Notes under the pieces: model-generated
Database searches by the model: none
What the model was told of the DNA's origin: nothing
Seen by the model: the letters and a program-made list of their open reading frames with translations, nothing else
Made by a program: the position numbers and the translations under genes
In this document: piece by piece, positions 31,598 through 42,240 of the stretch
How positions within the stretch are numbered: the stretch's first letter is position 1
Layout: each line of letters starts with the position of its first letter
Source of the DNA: Nitzschia sp. DOCU1
Lineage: Eukaryota; Bacillariophyta; Bacillariophyceae; Bacillariales; Bacillariaceae
NCBI GenBank assembly: GCA_951394045.1
Contig: OX595991.1
Coordinates: 1,984,001-2,048,000 of the forward strand
DNA length: 64,000 bases
Direction: 5' to 3'

Positions 31598-34487
31598 CTA
31601 CATGAAACTCGTGGCGGATGTGTTAGTCGGATCCGCGGGCAATTTCAATGGAAGGTACCTCTGCCTGTCGCAGTGCCCTCGTTCGAAGTCATTGACATCT
31701 CCGGCCCGTGCTGGTTCGTAGCCTGGGTACTCCTTTGCCCATGCATCCTCAAGTGAGAGCCTTAAAGTATGCCAAACGCGATGCAACCTCATGCAAAGAG
31801 GTTCAGGTGCAGATTGGCACCAGAAGGGCTTCCCACAAACAGTGAAGTGCGCGGTAAATATTTCCTCCAAATTAACTTTTCGGCAGTCTTGGCAAGTTTC
31901 CTCAAGCGTTCTGCACCTCTCCACACCACTGTCTCGTTGCGTGATATCTGGTCCCATTGGGTTATCCACCATGGCATCGTAGTAGCACCGATTGAGCTCC
32001 ACAGACCTATTCTTTTCAAAATGCCCATAGTAATAGCTAGCCAGCCCTTGGATCGTACCAGCACCATAATATCCACCAAAGCTTAGTTCTTCGCCACCCC
32101 ATCCTGCATGAAGGTCATAGTTGCCTCCAGTAAGGATTATGTCGACGTATCGCTTGAAGTCTGTCGCATTTGGGCGAACAACCAGAAATCCTCCTTGGAC
32201 ACCAATCTGGTGAGGCTGGCGGTACGGGGGGCTTCAATCGACGAGCAAAAGCACATAATTCGAAGTTGAGATTTAAATTCAAGTCGAAAGCTATTTCACC
32301 AGCGGCCTGCTCACTTACTCGACCATGTTGTAATCGCGGGTAAAAAGAAAGTCAACGCGCTCTGGAAATTCTTCTGGCTTCAGCCACATGACGTCAAGTT
32401 TCGATCGATTGAATGATGGCTTTAGCATCAAGTCAAAAACGTCATCCATCGGTTTCAACACAATCGTATCCAAGTCCAAGTGAACCACTACAGGGTAGTC
32501 GAGTTGCAGGTACGAATACAACTTCAAGTACTCCTTTTCACCACAGCATGAATTCCCTTGGGCAAGGATGAGGTCCGGATTCCGTATCGCACTGATATTG
32601 AAAGGGGTATCGCGAACTTGAATTTCGTATCCCAAATGGGAAAGGTATGGTGTGCACGCTGCCGCATCGGGGTGTACAAATGCAATCATGTGATAGCCGT
32701 ACGATGAGTTAGCTGAAGCGAGACGAATCGACTGGTGGACTACTGCAGCACCGTCCAGTAAAGTTGGATTGCTCGTAAGGTTGCAGCCTGTTACGGATAC
32801 AGCGTAGGCAATCTTAGTTTTCTTGGCAATAGGCACGGTGTGTGGCTCGTGAATCTGCACGGGCCCACTGGCTTTTCCGTTGTCTAATAGGGAAGTAGCA
32901 TTCGATGGTTGAGTACCATCAGCTTGCGCGTCTTGAGACGACTTATCCGTCACATTATCTTTCAGGCCGCCAGCCTCATGCAACAAAGGAATCTGTCCCT
33001 TGGGCAACACAGATCCACCTCCTGAATTCCAAGCTGGGTACTTCATGGGAATATAACGTCTGTTACCCCCACAGTGACCCTGAGAAATGCTCTGACGATA
33101 TCCCTTTGTTGAATTCGGCCATGGTGGAGGAGGGGCATAAACGGGACTGTAGTCTGGATACTTGCTTTTCCACTCATTTTCCAGTGACAGCCGAACCAAA
33201 TGCCATTCACGAAACAATTCCATGCACAATCGATCCTGTTCGTTAGCCCACAATTTGACAGGACCGGCGCACCAAAACGGTTTGCCACAATTCGTGAAAT
33301 GTGTCAGGTAGATATCTGTGACTTGGGTCTTCCGGCAATCCTGGCATTGACTCTGCAAAGTGCGGCACTGATCACCTTTAAAGTATGGATCATCCACCAT
33401 GTTATCGTAGTAGCATCGATTCAACTCCAGTGACCTATTTTGAGCAAATTCACCGTAGTAATAGCTGGCGAGCCCTTGGATGGTTCCCGCACCATAGTAC
33501 CCACCGTATTTCTTCGCTTTGCCGCCCCAGCCAGCGCTAATGGCAAAGTCGCCTCCCGACAGAATTATTTCCACATTGCGATCAAAGTCTGTTTGATTGG
33601 GTTTCACAACCAAGAATCCACCTTGCACACCGATCTGATGCGGTTGACGTCTAGGAGGCTGTGTCCAAATATACCAGAGTGAGGGATTTTGGATCGACAA
33701 ACAAGTACAACCCACCACTCTGAAAGATTGAACTTACATCCACCATCCCATAGTCTCTGGTAAACACAAAATCGATACTCTCGGGAAACTGATCAGGAGT
33801 GAGCCACATGGCGGGAATCCGGCTTTTATCCAAGGCGGGGTCGTCGAGCATCAAATCAAAAATGTCATCCAACGGCCTTAGGACAAGACAATCCAAATCC
33901 AAATGGACGACGACAGGATACTGGAACTGAACATACGAGTAGAGCTTTAGATATTCCTTCGATCCACAACAAGAATTCGATTGGGCCTTGAGAAGCTGTT
34001 CGTTCCGAATCTCACTCTCATTGAAGGGCGTGTCCCGAATCTGAATTTCGTAGCCCAGAGGCTCCAATAACCTCCCACACGATTCCGCTTCTGGATGGAC
34101 GAATGCCATAATGTGATAATCATAGTTGGACTTGAGCGAGGCGAGCCGTATCGACTGATGTACCACAGCGGCACTATCTAGCATATTCGCCTTTTCGCTC
34201 TTGGGGCAGCCTGTTATGGAGACGGCATAGCCAATGGTGATCTTGGAGGGAGGAGATGTGCTGATCCACGAACTTGTTGTTGGAGCTACAATGGCATCCA
34301 GTAGCATCGTCCAGTTTCCGACGGGCATATATTCGCTCCATTCATCTACAGGAATGTATTTGGAAACGCCAGACAAATTTCGTATTGAGAAAATGAAGGC
34401 CGCCAACGCCACCAGCAAAAGCCACCAACGACGAGAGGACGGTTTGTTGTTTTTTTTGGTTTGTTCGGTTTGTAAAAAGACTGCCAT
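31598..34487 (-). CDS. tandem double-domain glycosyltransferase (GT8-like), type II membrane
   Basis: Read leftwards: exon 1 34487-33738, exon 2 33658-32319, exon 3 32231-31598; total 907 aa. A membrane anchor at ~20-40 (WWLLLVALAAFIFSI) predicts a Golgi type II protein. Two homologous catalytic units follow. Each has the order KI-x-YAVS-x-TGC, AAVVHQSIRLAS, GYEIQ-x-RDTPFN, NSCCG-x-KEYLKLYSY, VVHLDLD (metal-binding DxD), FTRDY, then QPHQIGVQGGFLVV, GGYYGAGTIQGLASYYYG, LELNRCYYD, CQDCRK and CGKPFWC. Each intron falls at the same place in its unit, after the FTRDY-x-MV block, showing duplication of a whole gene. A Pro/Ser linker joins the units. Donor sugar unknown; the fold resembles glycogenin/GT8 enzymes. 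If exon 2 instead hid a gene boundary these would be two genes, but the open frame crosses it. Confidence 0.82.
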
Positions 34488-35203
34488 GATGATGATTTGA
34501 TGATGGCTCTACTTCGTCGGACGTTTCCCGCTTGATTTTATGCTTGGCGACGTCAAAGTCAAGTTCATCTCAATAGACAACAACAACTTCGACGAGAATT
34601 GATAGGATCCATCGGGAAGAAGATGTTTGGGCGCATCAATGACCTCGCTCATCATCCATCTCAGGCGAAAAGCGCGGCGGGAGAGGCCCGGCTTGCGTGC
34701 CAGGCACCATACTACGTATGAGTACAGACGGCGGACTGTTGACGTCTTCGAACACTGTGATGACTGAAAGGACTCACTCGACCAAACCAACTTTGGCACT
34801 ATGACTGACTCGACCTACAACAACAACGAAAAACAAATTTTGCTCTATCATTGTGCCGACAGAGCTTTAGGCTACTGCTATTAATGCAGAGAAGAGTGCA
34901 CGCTATCCGGTTAGCAGCTACCTTGACGATCGCAAGGAACGAGTCACGCCGAGCGATAACGTCTACCTAGGACAGGATCCAACCGAGCCATGGGCGACGA
35001 GCATCAAAAGTCACACTAGTAGCTCTAAACAAGTAATGTAACCTGCGTTTAGTTGCGTACAAAATCATACATATTAGTAATAAAACATACAGCAACCCCA
35101 TCACCAAGGGGCGAAATCTGGCGAAACATGCATCACCAAAATGGTTTGTGTAGTAACAACATACTACGTTCTCATTTCCCTCCTCCTACTACCGGTAGCA
35201 CTA
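34488..35203. other. intergenic, nothing recognised
   Basis: Upstream of the glycosyltransferase and downstream of the urea transporter (both minus strand). Open frames such as 34509-34799 have no features. Confidence 0.5.
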
Positions 35204-37531
35204 TTAGGCATCAAGCACACCATCCTCCATGGAACTATCTTTGTTCGTCAGGTGGAGTGCCACACTACTACGACCGCAATGGAAGGCTTGCGCAAGTGTC
35301 TGGACCTTGTGGACCGTGACGACGTTCAGCAGGTCAATCACATTGATCCCATCATCTTCAGTCCCTGTCAATGCCAAGAGGCGATCACTTTCCAGTTCCG
35401 TCAGGGTCGGCTGGCCAAGATACTGGAGAGCAGCGTTGATTTCGTCAAAATCAACCTCTCCATTGCCATCCACGTCTACGAATGCAAAGAACTTGAGAAG
35501 TTTCTTTCGAATCGTGTCAATGTTGGTTCCCACCACAGCAAAGGCAACAAACTCTTTTTCGTCAATCGTTGACGAATCGTCAACATCCATAAGGGTGAGA
35601 ATTAAACGGGCAAAATGTAAACCTTCTTTGTCGATCAAGCCGGCCTCACGAAGGGCTTGCACAAGATCCTCAATGTGGATTGAACCATACTTCTTGTGGT
35701 CAAGCTTCTTGAACAACGCCAAGGCCATGAGTTTGATTCCTGCATCAGGGTCCCTCTTGAGCCCACAACACGCCCTTTTCTTTGTCAGCGTTTTAGCAAT
35801 CTCTTCGTCGTCGCCGATTTCTGTCATAACGCTGTTGAGACGACTCAAGGACCTCGACATCTTCTTACTCCTAGTCCTCCCTTGCCCCGATTCGGGTTCC
35901 AAACACTCTTTTAGAAAGACAAAGCCATCCTCGAGCATTTTCACGATACGGAAGTGATCTTCAGGGATTGTCATGGAAGACAATGGCACTGCGATGACGA
36001 ACGTCGTTGTACCTTGAATGATGATAAACGGCAGGCCGATGAAGCAAAACGGCAAGGTCATAAACGGCAGGCCCAGCGGCTCCAACATGGTCGCAAGAGC
36101 CTGCTGTGCGAGGACTGTGGTGATACCAGCCATGGTAGCAAGTACCCCCGCACCAAACGATGGTGTATAGAACATAAACAAGGCCGTCACTGTTAGTGAC
36201 GAATTGAATCCAAACATACCCATCTCGATGGACGACCCTGGGACACCAATCGCTAGCGCCGTAGCAGCACCGAGAGCGGAGCCCAGTAAGGCAGCAATAG
36301 CAGAAATCCTGGAACAGACTGCCAAGCCCACAAGAACCAACACACCGGATGCCAGGTTGTCAGCCAAGAAAACTTGACCGACGCCTCGAACAACCCCAGC
36401 AAAGAAGGCCTTTGCTGTAATCCCATCAAACGGCGGAGACTCATAGTCTGGGAGGGCAGGGGTGCGAACTGGGTCGAACTCGACGCGGCCCATATTGGCG
36501 GCGGCCGCCAGGAACATAATCGTCACCAAGTTGAATGGAAACGTCAGAGGCGGCGACTTGTAGGGAACCAAGAGCTTCCCAAGCATGACAAAAATCACAG
36601 ACGAGAAGCAAGAAAATACAATCGTGGAAATCATGATTGCCGCACTGTAGTCGGAATGCTGTTGGGAGCTCTGGAACGTTGCAACCGCAAGCCCAACAAG
36701 AAACGAATTGTATCCGAACAATCCAGATCTCACGAGGCCCACGTCAAAACCAAGAAGCAGCGCAGTAGATGTGCCACATACAAGGGCTATAACTCCATGA
36801 ACTGCAATGCGGCTGGACTGAATGAACATCCCAATGAGTACGAGCAATCCGCTGACGGGGTTATTCATGAAGTAGACCTGTCCGACACCTCGCAGGCAAG
36901 TCCCTACGAATCTGAGAAAGTCGGAGTTCAAACTGTCGTATTGCCAAGGCATGGTTGCATTGACGGAGTCGAAAAGGGGCTTGAGGCCGTACTTCGTTTT
37001 AGGCTTCTCAGGGTGAATAGGATCCTCAAAGAAGATCGGAAAAGCGGCCCGAATTGTTGCCAAGGTTTCATCTTCCAAGTCGCCCAAATCAGTTTCACGG
37101 CCCTCGAATGACTTCGAGCCCAGCACCTGCTGCTTCTCAAAGACAAGGCTCTCAAAGAATCCCGGCTCTGTAACAAGGGCTGGCGATTCCGGGTCTAGCG
37201 TAGTGGATTCTTTAGGAGGAGTCTTCGCCCCATGACGAGATGTTGTTATCCCATGGCGTGAAACGGACATCCCAATAAGTGGGGACCCAATACTGTGGCG
37301 TGACATGTTCAACGCATTTTTATGCGAGTCGTAAATCGACTGTCGTTTGCCTTCAACTGCACTATGCTCGGATACCCCAATCGAGCTTCGACTCTGCCTT
37401 CGGTTACGAAGCTCTTGTGGGAACGTCGGCTTGATCGTTTGCCTACTGTCTCTGGCTCCATGGTTAAGAGCTCGAGCTTCCTTAGCCGTCTGGCCATAAG
37501 ATGCCCATGCATTCACTTGTTCAACGGGCAT
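35204..37531 (-). CDS. urea transporter with C-terminal EF-hand calcium-binding domain
   Basis: Single exon, 775 aa. N-terminal ~180 residues are polar, with repeated SRHGI/SRHGA motifs. The transporter part (~200-540) has two homologous halves typical of the UT/SLC14 channel family: LRGVGQVYFMNNPVSGLLVLIG...GLFGYNSFLVGLA and VRGVGQVFLADNLASGVLVLVG...GMFGFNSSLT, each followed by the family signature (first half SPPLTFPF, second half LPFMTLPF, matching LPxxTxPF). C-terminal ~600-730 contains two canonical EF-hand loops, DVDDSSTIDEKE (649-660) and DVDGNGEVDFDE (686-697), plus degenerate ones near 613 and 723. It should carry urea across a membrane with Ca-dependent control; the coupling is inference. 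Fused UT-EF-hand proteins are unlike animal or bacterial UTs. Confidence 0.9.
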   Translation of the reverse strand: MPVEQVNAWASYGQTAKEARALNHGARDSRQTIKPTFPQELRNRRQSRSSIGVSEHSAVEGKRQSIYDSHKNALNMSRHSIGSPLIGMSVSRHGITTSRHGAKTPPKESTTLDPESPALVTEPGFFESLVFEKQQVLGSKSFEGRETDLGDLEDETLATIRAAFPIFFEDPIHPEKPKTKYGLKPLFDSVNATMPWQYDSLNSDFLRFVGTCLRGVGQVYFMNNPVSGLLVLIGMFIQSSRIAVHGVIALVCGTSTALLLGFDVGLVRSGLFGYNSFLVGLAVATFQSSQQHSDYSAAIMISTIVFSCFSSVIFVMLGKLLVPYKSPPLTFPFNLVTIMFLAAAANMGRVEFDPVRTPALPDYESPPFDGITAKAFFAGVVRGVGQVFLADNLASGVLVLVGLAVCSRISAIAALLGSALGAATALAIGVPGSSIEMGMFGFNSSLTVTALFMFYTPSFGAGVLATMAGITTVLAQQALATMLEPLGLPFMTLPFCFIGLPFIIIQGTTTFVIAVPLSSMTIPEDHFRIVKMLEDGFVFLKECLEPESGQGRTRSKKMSRSLSRLNSVMTEIGDDEEIAKTLTKKRACCGLKRDPDAGIKLMALALFKKLDHKKYGSIHIEDLVQALREAGLIDKEGLHFARLILTLMDVDDSSTIDEKEFVAFAVVGTNIDTIRKKLLKFFAFVDVDGNGEVDFDEINAALQYLGQPTLTELESDRLLALTGTEDDGINVIDLLNVVTVHKVQTLAQAFHCGRSSVALHLTNKDSSMEDGVLDA

Positions 37532-38116
37532 GATTGTTGTACTTTGACCACAGAGTTAACTCCTTCCTCTACGAGATCAAGATGCGGAAGGTGGATCTGG
37601 ATTCAGGATGATTTCTATTTTAGAACAGTTGTCAGGGTGTTCTTCGGCTCCAAGGAGGGAGGTGAATGAAAAGCCCCTTTCTCTCTGCGGGATATCTTGA
37701 AAAAATTGCCCAGCCATCGTGCCGCCTGTGCAGCTTTGCATCAATGACGGTTACCAGGTATAAACTCACTGTCATATTGTGAATATATTATAGCCCTGAT
37801 TGAATCTATGCGTCCATCGAACTGATATTTATTTATCGGCCAGTTTTCATTAATCGGATTTCACCTAAGATTGAGGCTTAAGCTTCTACTAATCTTCCGG
37901 AACTTTTTGAAACCATGGCTCTAAAGATTGCGATGATAGAACGGTTGTATATACAATTCTTTTTAAGTACCAAACTTTTAAGCGAATATTTGGCGACCGA
38001 AGCCCCTACCCACCACTCCATCTAGTCCTCGATTGCCACTCACCCTTCGGTCATCCTCAGGGGGTGTGTCACGTCCCCACATTCCTACCCCAACCAAGCA
38101 ACGTCACCTTTGAGCA
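37532..38116. other. divergent intergenic region; left border of the putative large element
   Basis: Between the urea transporter (-) and the tyrosine recombinase (+). The left end of the proposed mobile element must lie here, but no terminal repeat or target duplication could be identified. Promoters for both genes are expected. Confidence 0.45.
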
Positions 38117-40678
38117 ATGGATGGTCAGATTGCCTTTTCTGACTCCTCGTTAGCCAACCCTCCACAATTTTCCAAGAGTTCCAACATGCCACCTTCCAAC
38201 CTACCCAATCCAGCTCCAGACCCGGCACTATGGCAGGATACTTCATTTCACTTCTCACTAGATGCCCGCTGCATGGATAGGTTCATCAACAGATACCTAG
38301 GACAAAAGGTGATTGATGGGCTAGTCGCCGCCGCCGAAAGATTAAGAATCCAGATCCCTGATTGCAATATCCTCTGGCTCACCAACCATGCTGGCAGGTA
38401 CCAGCAATATGCTGATCCAGATGACCGAAAAACACAGGAACAACTTCAACAAGCATGTTTTGCAGGGTTGTCGACAGAGGAACGGGATACACAGTTCCTG
38501 TCCAAATACCACAAGGAGGTGGCTTCTTCCCCTCGCTTTCGTGGTTCCAGTCTCAAGCCCACAACCACCAATTCCTACGAGGATAAGCTAGGCAAGCTTT
38601 GGATGTTCCTAGCAATGTTGGGCGATTACGAGAGTATGTTGATTCTTCTTGCAACACCCCCCATTGCATTTATTCCATCCATAAATGCAGACCACCTTAA
38701 GGCATATTGCGACCATCGATTTCTGCTAAAGAAGTCCCCACTGTTCTGCCCCAATACAAGCGATCAACCACTCTGTGATGTTCATGATGTACCAATTCTT
38801 GCAGAAGGTGGAACCTTCAACCACCACCGGTTTCAAAGTTTATTTGCGGCTGTCACCTTTCTATGCACCAAGCACAAGAATGGTGGGAACTACACCCCTC
38901 GCTGCGAAAACTGCTTCAACCATTTTATCAACCGTCAACTGACCCCCTGCCAATATCACCCAATCCAGAACTTCTGTAACACAGGCAATCCAATTTGCTC
39001 TGATGTAGCTAAAATGCTAAGAAAGTGGCTTATGGCCGAGAACAACCGGCGAAACTACTGTGTCCGAAAACGTGACGTACTTCTTCCCTCCGATCTTGTG
39101 GACATTCACCACCATGTTACCCAGGCTGACTTCCACATCACCCAGTTCCAATTTTATGTGATGTTACTCAATGCCCTTGATGGGGCCCTCCGATTTGATG
39201 GTCTGCACGACGTATCTTTTCAGGATTTTGAGAAAGACGAACATCGGCAACTTTGGCAAGTCAATAGTCACTGTGGAATTAAGTACCTGGTTCAAGGTGT
39301 AAAGGAGAAAAACGACAACCAGGTTCACCTTTACAAAATTTCCTTTAAAGATGACTTTCCCGAGCAATGCTATCTCCGCCATCTCCTTATTTTCATTCAC
39401 TGTGCAACTCATGACTCAGGTCACGTTTTCCGACGTCACGTTTTTGCACATCCAGGCAACCCGGCACCGGGCAACGTTGACAATGAACCACCCATAGGGG
39501 ACGACCACCCTGTGCCTCATCAATCATTCCACAACTGGATCTGCTCACGTCTCCGCCTAAACTGCCGCCACACTCTCAAACCTGGCCTGCTGAAGTGGGG
39601 CACTCATTCCCTAAGGCGTACCTTTTATTTCTTCTGGGCACTGGGTGGTGGCGAGTTCGAAGCTGCCAAGAGAAACGCTCGCCACAAGGACACTGCTACT
39701 GCCCTTGGCTACCAGGCGGACTCTGCAGTCCTAGTTCGGGAAATCCATTCCAACCCCAAAGCAGCCATTATACAACGAATTTGGCCAGCACAAGAGCGCC
39801 TCTTGTGCCAAGGCGGACACTCCCTTATGCGAATTCACCAATTTTCTGCAGACATCCCAATCGAGCTAGGTGGACTTTCAGAAGCGGCAAGTTATTTTGT
39901 TACCAAAATGCTGGGTGTGCCTAGCAACAGCCCCATCTATCGCAATGCGGGGCAGTTGTGCCAACTTTCTTATACCAGAAAATTTACAGACAACAGGGCT
40001 AAAGCCTCATACCTGGAGTGGGTCGAGGAAAGTTTAAACCCAGATCAACGCCAAAAAGCTCTATCCCTTGTTCACAATGCGGTGGAAGAGGAGGTATCTT
40101 TACAATTGCAAGGCAGTTCCCCTGAATCTACTGCTCCAAGTCCTGCAGCTGCACGAGGTACCATCCAACCATCCCCGACAGATGAACACAAGCCAGCAGC
40201 CAGCAATGCCTCCCAAGCAACCACTCCCTCAACACCACCTCCCACGCTACCAGGTTTCCACTTTACAGGTGTCACTGACCACGGATCAATTATTCCTCTG
40301 GAAATACTAGTCAAGGCAGGTACAACCACAACAGGTAGAGTTCAATACAAAGTCAAGCCTGACATCCTTCCAAGGCTTTCAGGGCACCATGGTGAATTGG
40401 TGATCAGGGTTCTGTATAGACTCATGCATGAGGTTGCCAGCATCGCTTTTGACGGTCAGCAGCCACCTGTACCCTTCGACCTACTCTACGAACAAGGGCG
40501 CAAAAAATGTCGACCATCCAGACACATTTTCAAGAAGTACCTCAACGCACTGCACCTTTGTATCCGAGTTTGTCATTCCAACAATATCAACAGCTTCATT
40601 GATGCTAACCCATCTTGGTGTATCAGCAATCCCCCTGTTTGCATCAAATGCTACCCACAAGTCCTACCCTCTAGTTAA
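38117..40678 (+). CDS. Crypton-like tyrosine recombinase
   Basis: Intact 853 aa. The catalytic set of the tyrosine recombinase/integrase family is visible: Arg359 in GALRFDGLHD, a beta-strand Lys candidate in QGVKEKND, His497-x-x-Arg500 in THSLRRTF, His523 in ARHKDT, and the nucleophile Tyr532 in ALGYQAD, all in the right order and spacing. The first ~330 residues include possible zinc-binding clusters (CENCFNHF, and C/H residues around 220-300) and likely a core-binding domain. The last ~300 residues include a Pro/Thr/Ser linker (~665-720) and a Cys/His-containing C-terminus ending in CIKCYP. Eukaryotic Cryptons and fungal Starship captains use this enzyme type to excise and insert a circular DNA intermediate without terminal inverted repeats. 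Start at 38117 is the first ATG; the ATG at 38186 is possible. Confidence 0.86.
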   Translation: MDGQIAFSDSSLANPPQFSKSSNMPPSNLPNPAPDPALWQDTSFHFSLDARCMDRFINRYLGQKVIDGLVAAAERLRIQIPDCNILWLTNHAGRYQQYADPDDRKTQEQLQQACFAGLSTEERDTQFLSKYHKEVASSPRFRGSSLKPTTTNSYEDKLGKLWMFLAMLGDYESMLILLATPPIAFIPSINADHLKAYCDHRFLLKKSPLFCPNTSDQPLCDVHDVPILAEGGTFNHHRFQSLFAAVTFLCTKHKNGGNYTPRCENCFNHFINRQLTPCQYHPIQNFCNTGNPICSDVAKMLRKWLMAENNRRNYCVRKRDVLLPSDLVDIHHHVTQADFHITQFQFYVMLLNALDGALRFDGLHDVSFQDFEKDEHRQLWQVNSHCGIKYLVQGVKEKNDNQVHLYKISFKDDFPEQCYLRHLLIFIHCATHDSGHVFRRHVFAHPGNPAPGNVDNEPPIGDDHPVPHQSFHNWICSRLRLNCRHTLKPGLLKWGTHSLRRTFYFFWALGGGEFEAAKRNARHKDTATALGYQADSAVLVREIHSNPKAAIIQRIWPAQERLLCQGGHSLMRIHQFSADIPIELGGLSEAASYFVTKMLGVPSNSPIYRNAGQLCQLSYTRKFTDNRAKASYLEWVEESLNPDQRQKALSLVHNAVEEEVSLQLQGSSPESTAPSPAAARGTIQPSPTDEHKPAASNASQATTPSTPPPTLPGFHFTGVTDHGSIIPLEILVKAGTTTTGRVQYKVKPDILPRLSGHHGELVIRVLYRLMHEVASIAFDGQQPPVPFDLLYEQGRKKCRPSRHIFKKYLNALHLCIRVCHSNNINSFIDANPSWCISNPPVCIKCYPQVLPSS

Positions 40679-40789
40679 TTCCAGGACCTTGACCTTCCAC
40701 CCTGTTCCGAGTTTGAACCCCCCCCAACAATTCAACGGAGTACATCATTTAATGAACCAAACACACTATAGCAACACAGCAGTCCAATC

Positions 40790-41815
40790 CAATAACAAGT
40801 AATGTACCAACCTTAGTATACCATTTCCACAGGTTGCTATCCACTTTTTAGCAATCTATTAGTAGAATTCACTAAGCTAGCTACCAAATAGCACGTTTTT
40901 GCTCGTTTATACGAGCTTTCCCGCCTATCCACACATTTTTGACAACTACCTGACACCCAAGGGTCAAATCCAATAACGAGTAATGGTCTAACCTTAGTAT
41001 ACCATTTCAACAGGTTGCTATCCACTTTTTAGCAATCTATTAGTAGAATTCACTAAGCTAGCTACCAAATAGCACGTTTTTGCCCGTTTCTACGAGCTTT
41101 TCCGCCTATCCACACATTTTTGACAACTACCTGACACCCAAGGGTCAAATCCAATAACGAGTAATGGTCTAACCTTAGTATACCATTTCAACAGGTTGCT
41201 ATCCACTTTTTAGCAATCTATTAGTAGAATTCACTAAGCTAGCTACCAAATAGCACGTTTTTGCCCGTTTCTACGAGCTTTCCCGCCTATCCACACATTT
41301 TTGACAACTACCTGACACCCAAGGGTCAAATCCAATAACGAGTAATGGTCCAACCTTAGTATACCATTTCCACAGGTTGCTATCCACTTTTTAGCAATCT
41401 ATTAGTAGAATTCACTAAGCTAGCTACCAAATAGCACGTTTTTGCTCGTTTCTACGAGCTCTTCCGCCTATCCACACATTTTTGACAACTACCTGACACC
41501 CAAGGGTCAAATCCAATAACGAGTAATGGTCTAACCTTAGTATACCATTTCAACAGGTTGCTATCCACTTTTTAGCAATCTATTAGTAGAATTCACTAAG
41601 CTAGCTACCAAATAGCACGTTTTTGCCCGTTTCTACGAGCTTTCCCGCCTATCCACACATTTTTGACAACTACCTGACACCCAAGGGTCAAATCCAATAA
41701 CGAGTAATGGTCCAACCTTAGTATACCATTTCCACAGGTTGCTATCCACTTTTTAGCAATCTATTAGTAGAATTCACTAAGCTAGCTACCAAATAGCACG
41801 TTTTTGCCCGTTTCT
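40790..41815. repeat. 181-bp tandem repeat array (about 5.7 copies)
   Basis: The mark CAATAACGAG (first copy CAATAACAAG) recurs at 40790, 40971, 41152, 41333, 41514 and 41695: five exact 181-bp steps, the last copy cut at ~41815. Copies differ at only a few positions (for example GGTCTAACC/GGTCCAACC, TTCAACAGG/TTCCACAGG). The array starts ~110 bases after the recombinase stop and runs into the palindrome-family array. Low divergence implies recent expansion or gene conversion. Confidence 0.93.
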
Positions 41816-42170
41816 GAGTTGACCAAATGGATTAGTCTTAACGCAGGCTACCCCGTTGGTCAAAGGCCACCTACCAGTTCGACTGCTAGGATCGCAATTT
41901 CTGATTGGACCAAATGGATTCGTCTTAACGCAAGCTACCCCGTTGGTCAAAGGCCACCTACCAGTTCGACTGCTAGGATCACCATCCATTGGATTAGTCT
42001 TAACGCAAGCTACCCCGTTGGTCAAAGGCCATCTACCAGTTCGACTGCTAGGATCGCAATTTCTGATTGGACCAAATGGATTTGTCTTAACCCACGCTAC
42101 CCCGTTGGTCAAAGGCCACCTACCAGTTCGACTGCTAGGATCACCATCCATTGTAAATCCAAACAACTAC
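41816..42170. repeat. four tandem units carrying GGCCACCTACCAGTT half-sites
   Basis: Units of about 75-87 bp contain TTAACGCAAGCTACCCC, then GGCCACCTACCAGTT at 41865, 41952, 42027 (one change) and 42114, then CGACTGCTAGGATC. This motif is the exact reverse complement of AACTGGTAGGTGGCC found as the right palindrome arm at 46.5-46.9 kb. Two alternating spacers (GCAATTTCTGATTGG and ACCATCCATTG) show a higher-order duplication. Confidence 0.92.
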
Positions 42171-42240
42171 ATGGCTAGTAGGATTAACTAAATGCCTAGT
42201 AGGACTAACACATATACTAAAACCATTACTGTTTGGAATC

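Noticed and set aside
33720..33737. 18-nt GT...AG interval after glycosyltransferase exon 1
   Set aside because: Too short for an intron; the 79-nt intron to 33659 restores the conserved block instead.
40790..41815. CRISPR-like array
   Set aside because: Units are contiguous 181-bp repeats without unique spacers, in a eukaryotic genome.
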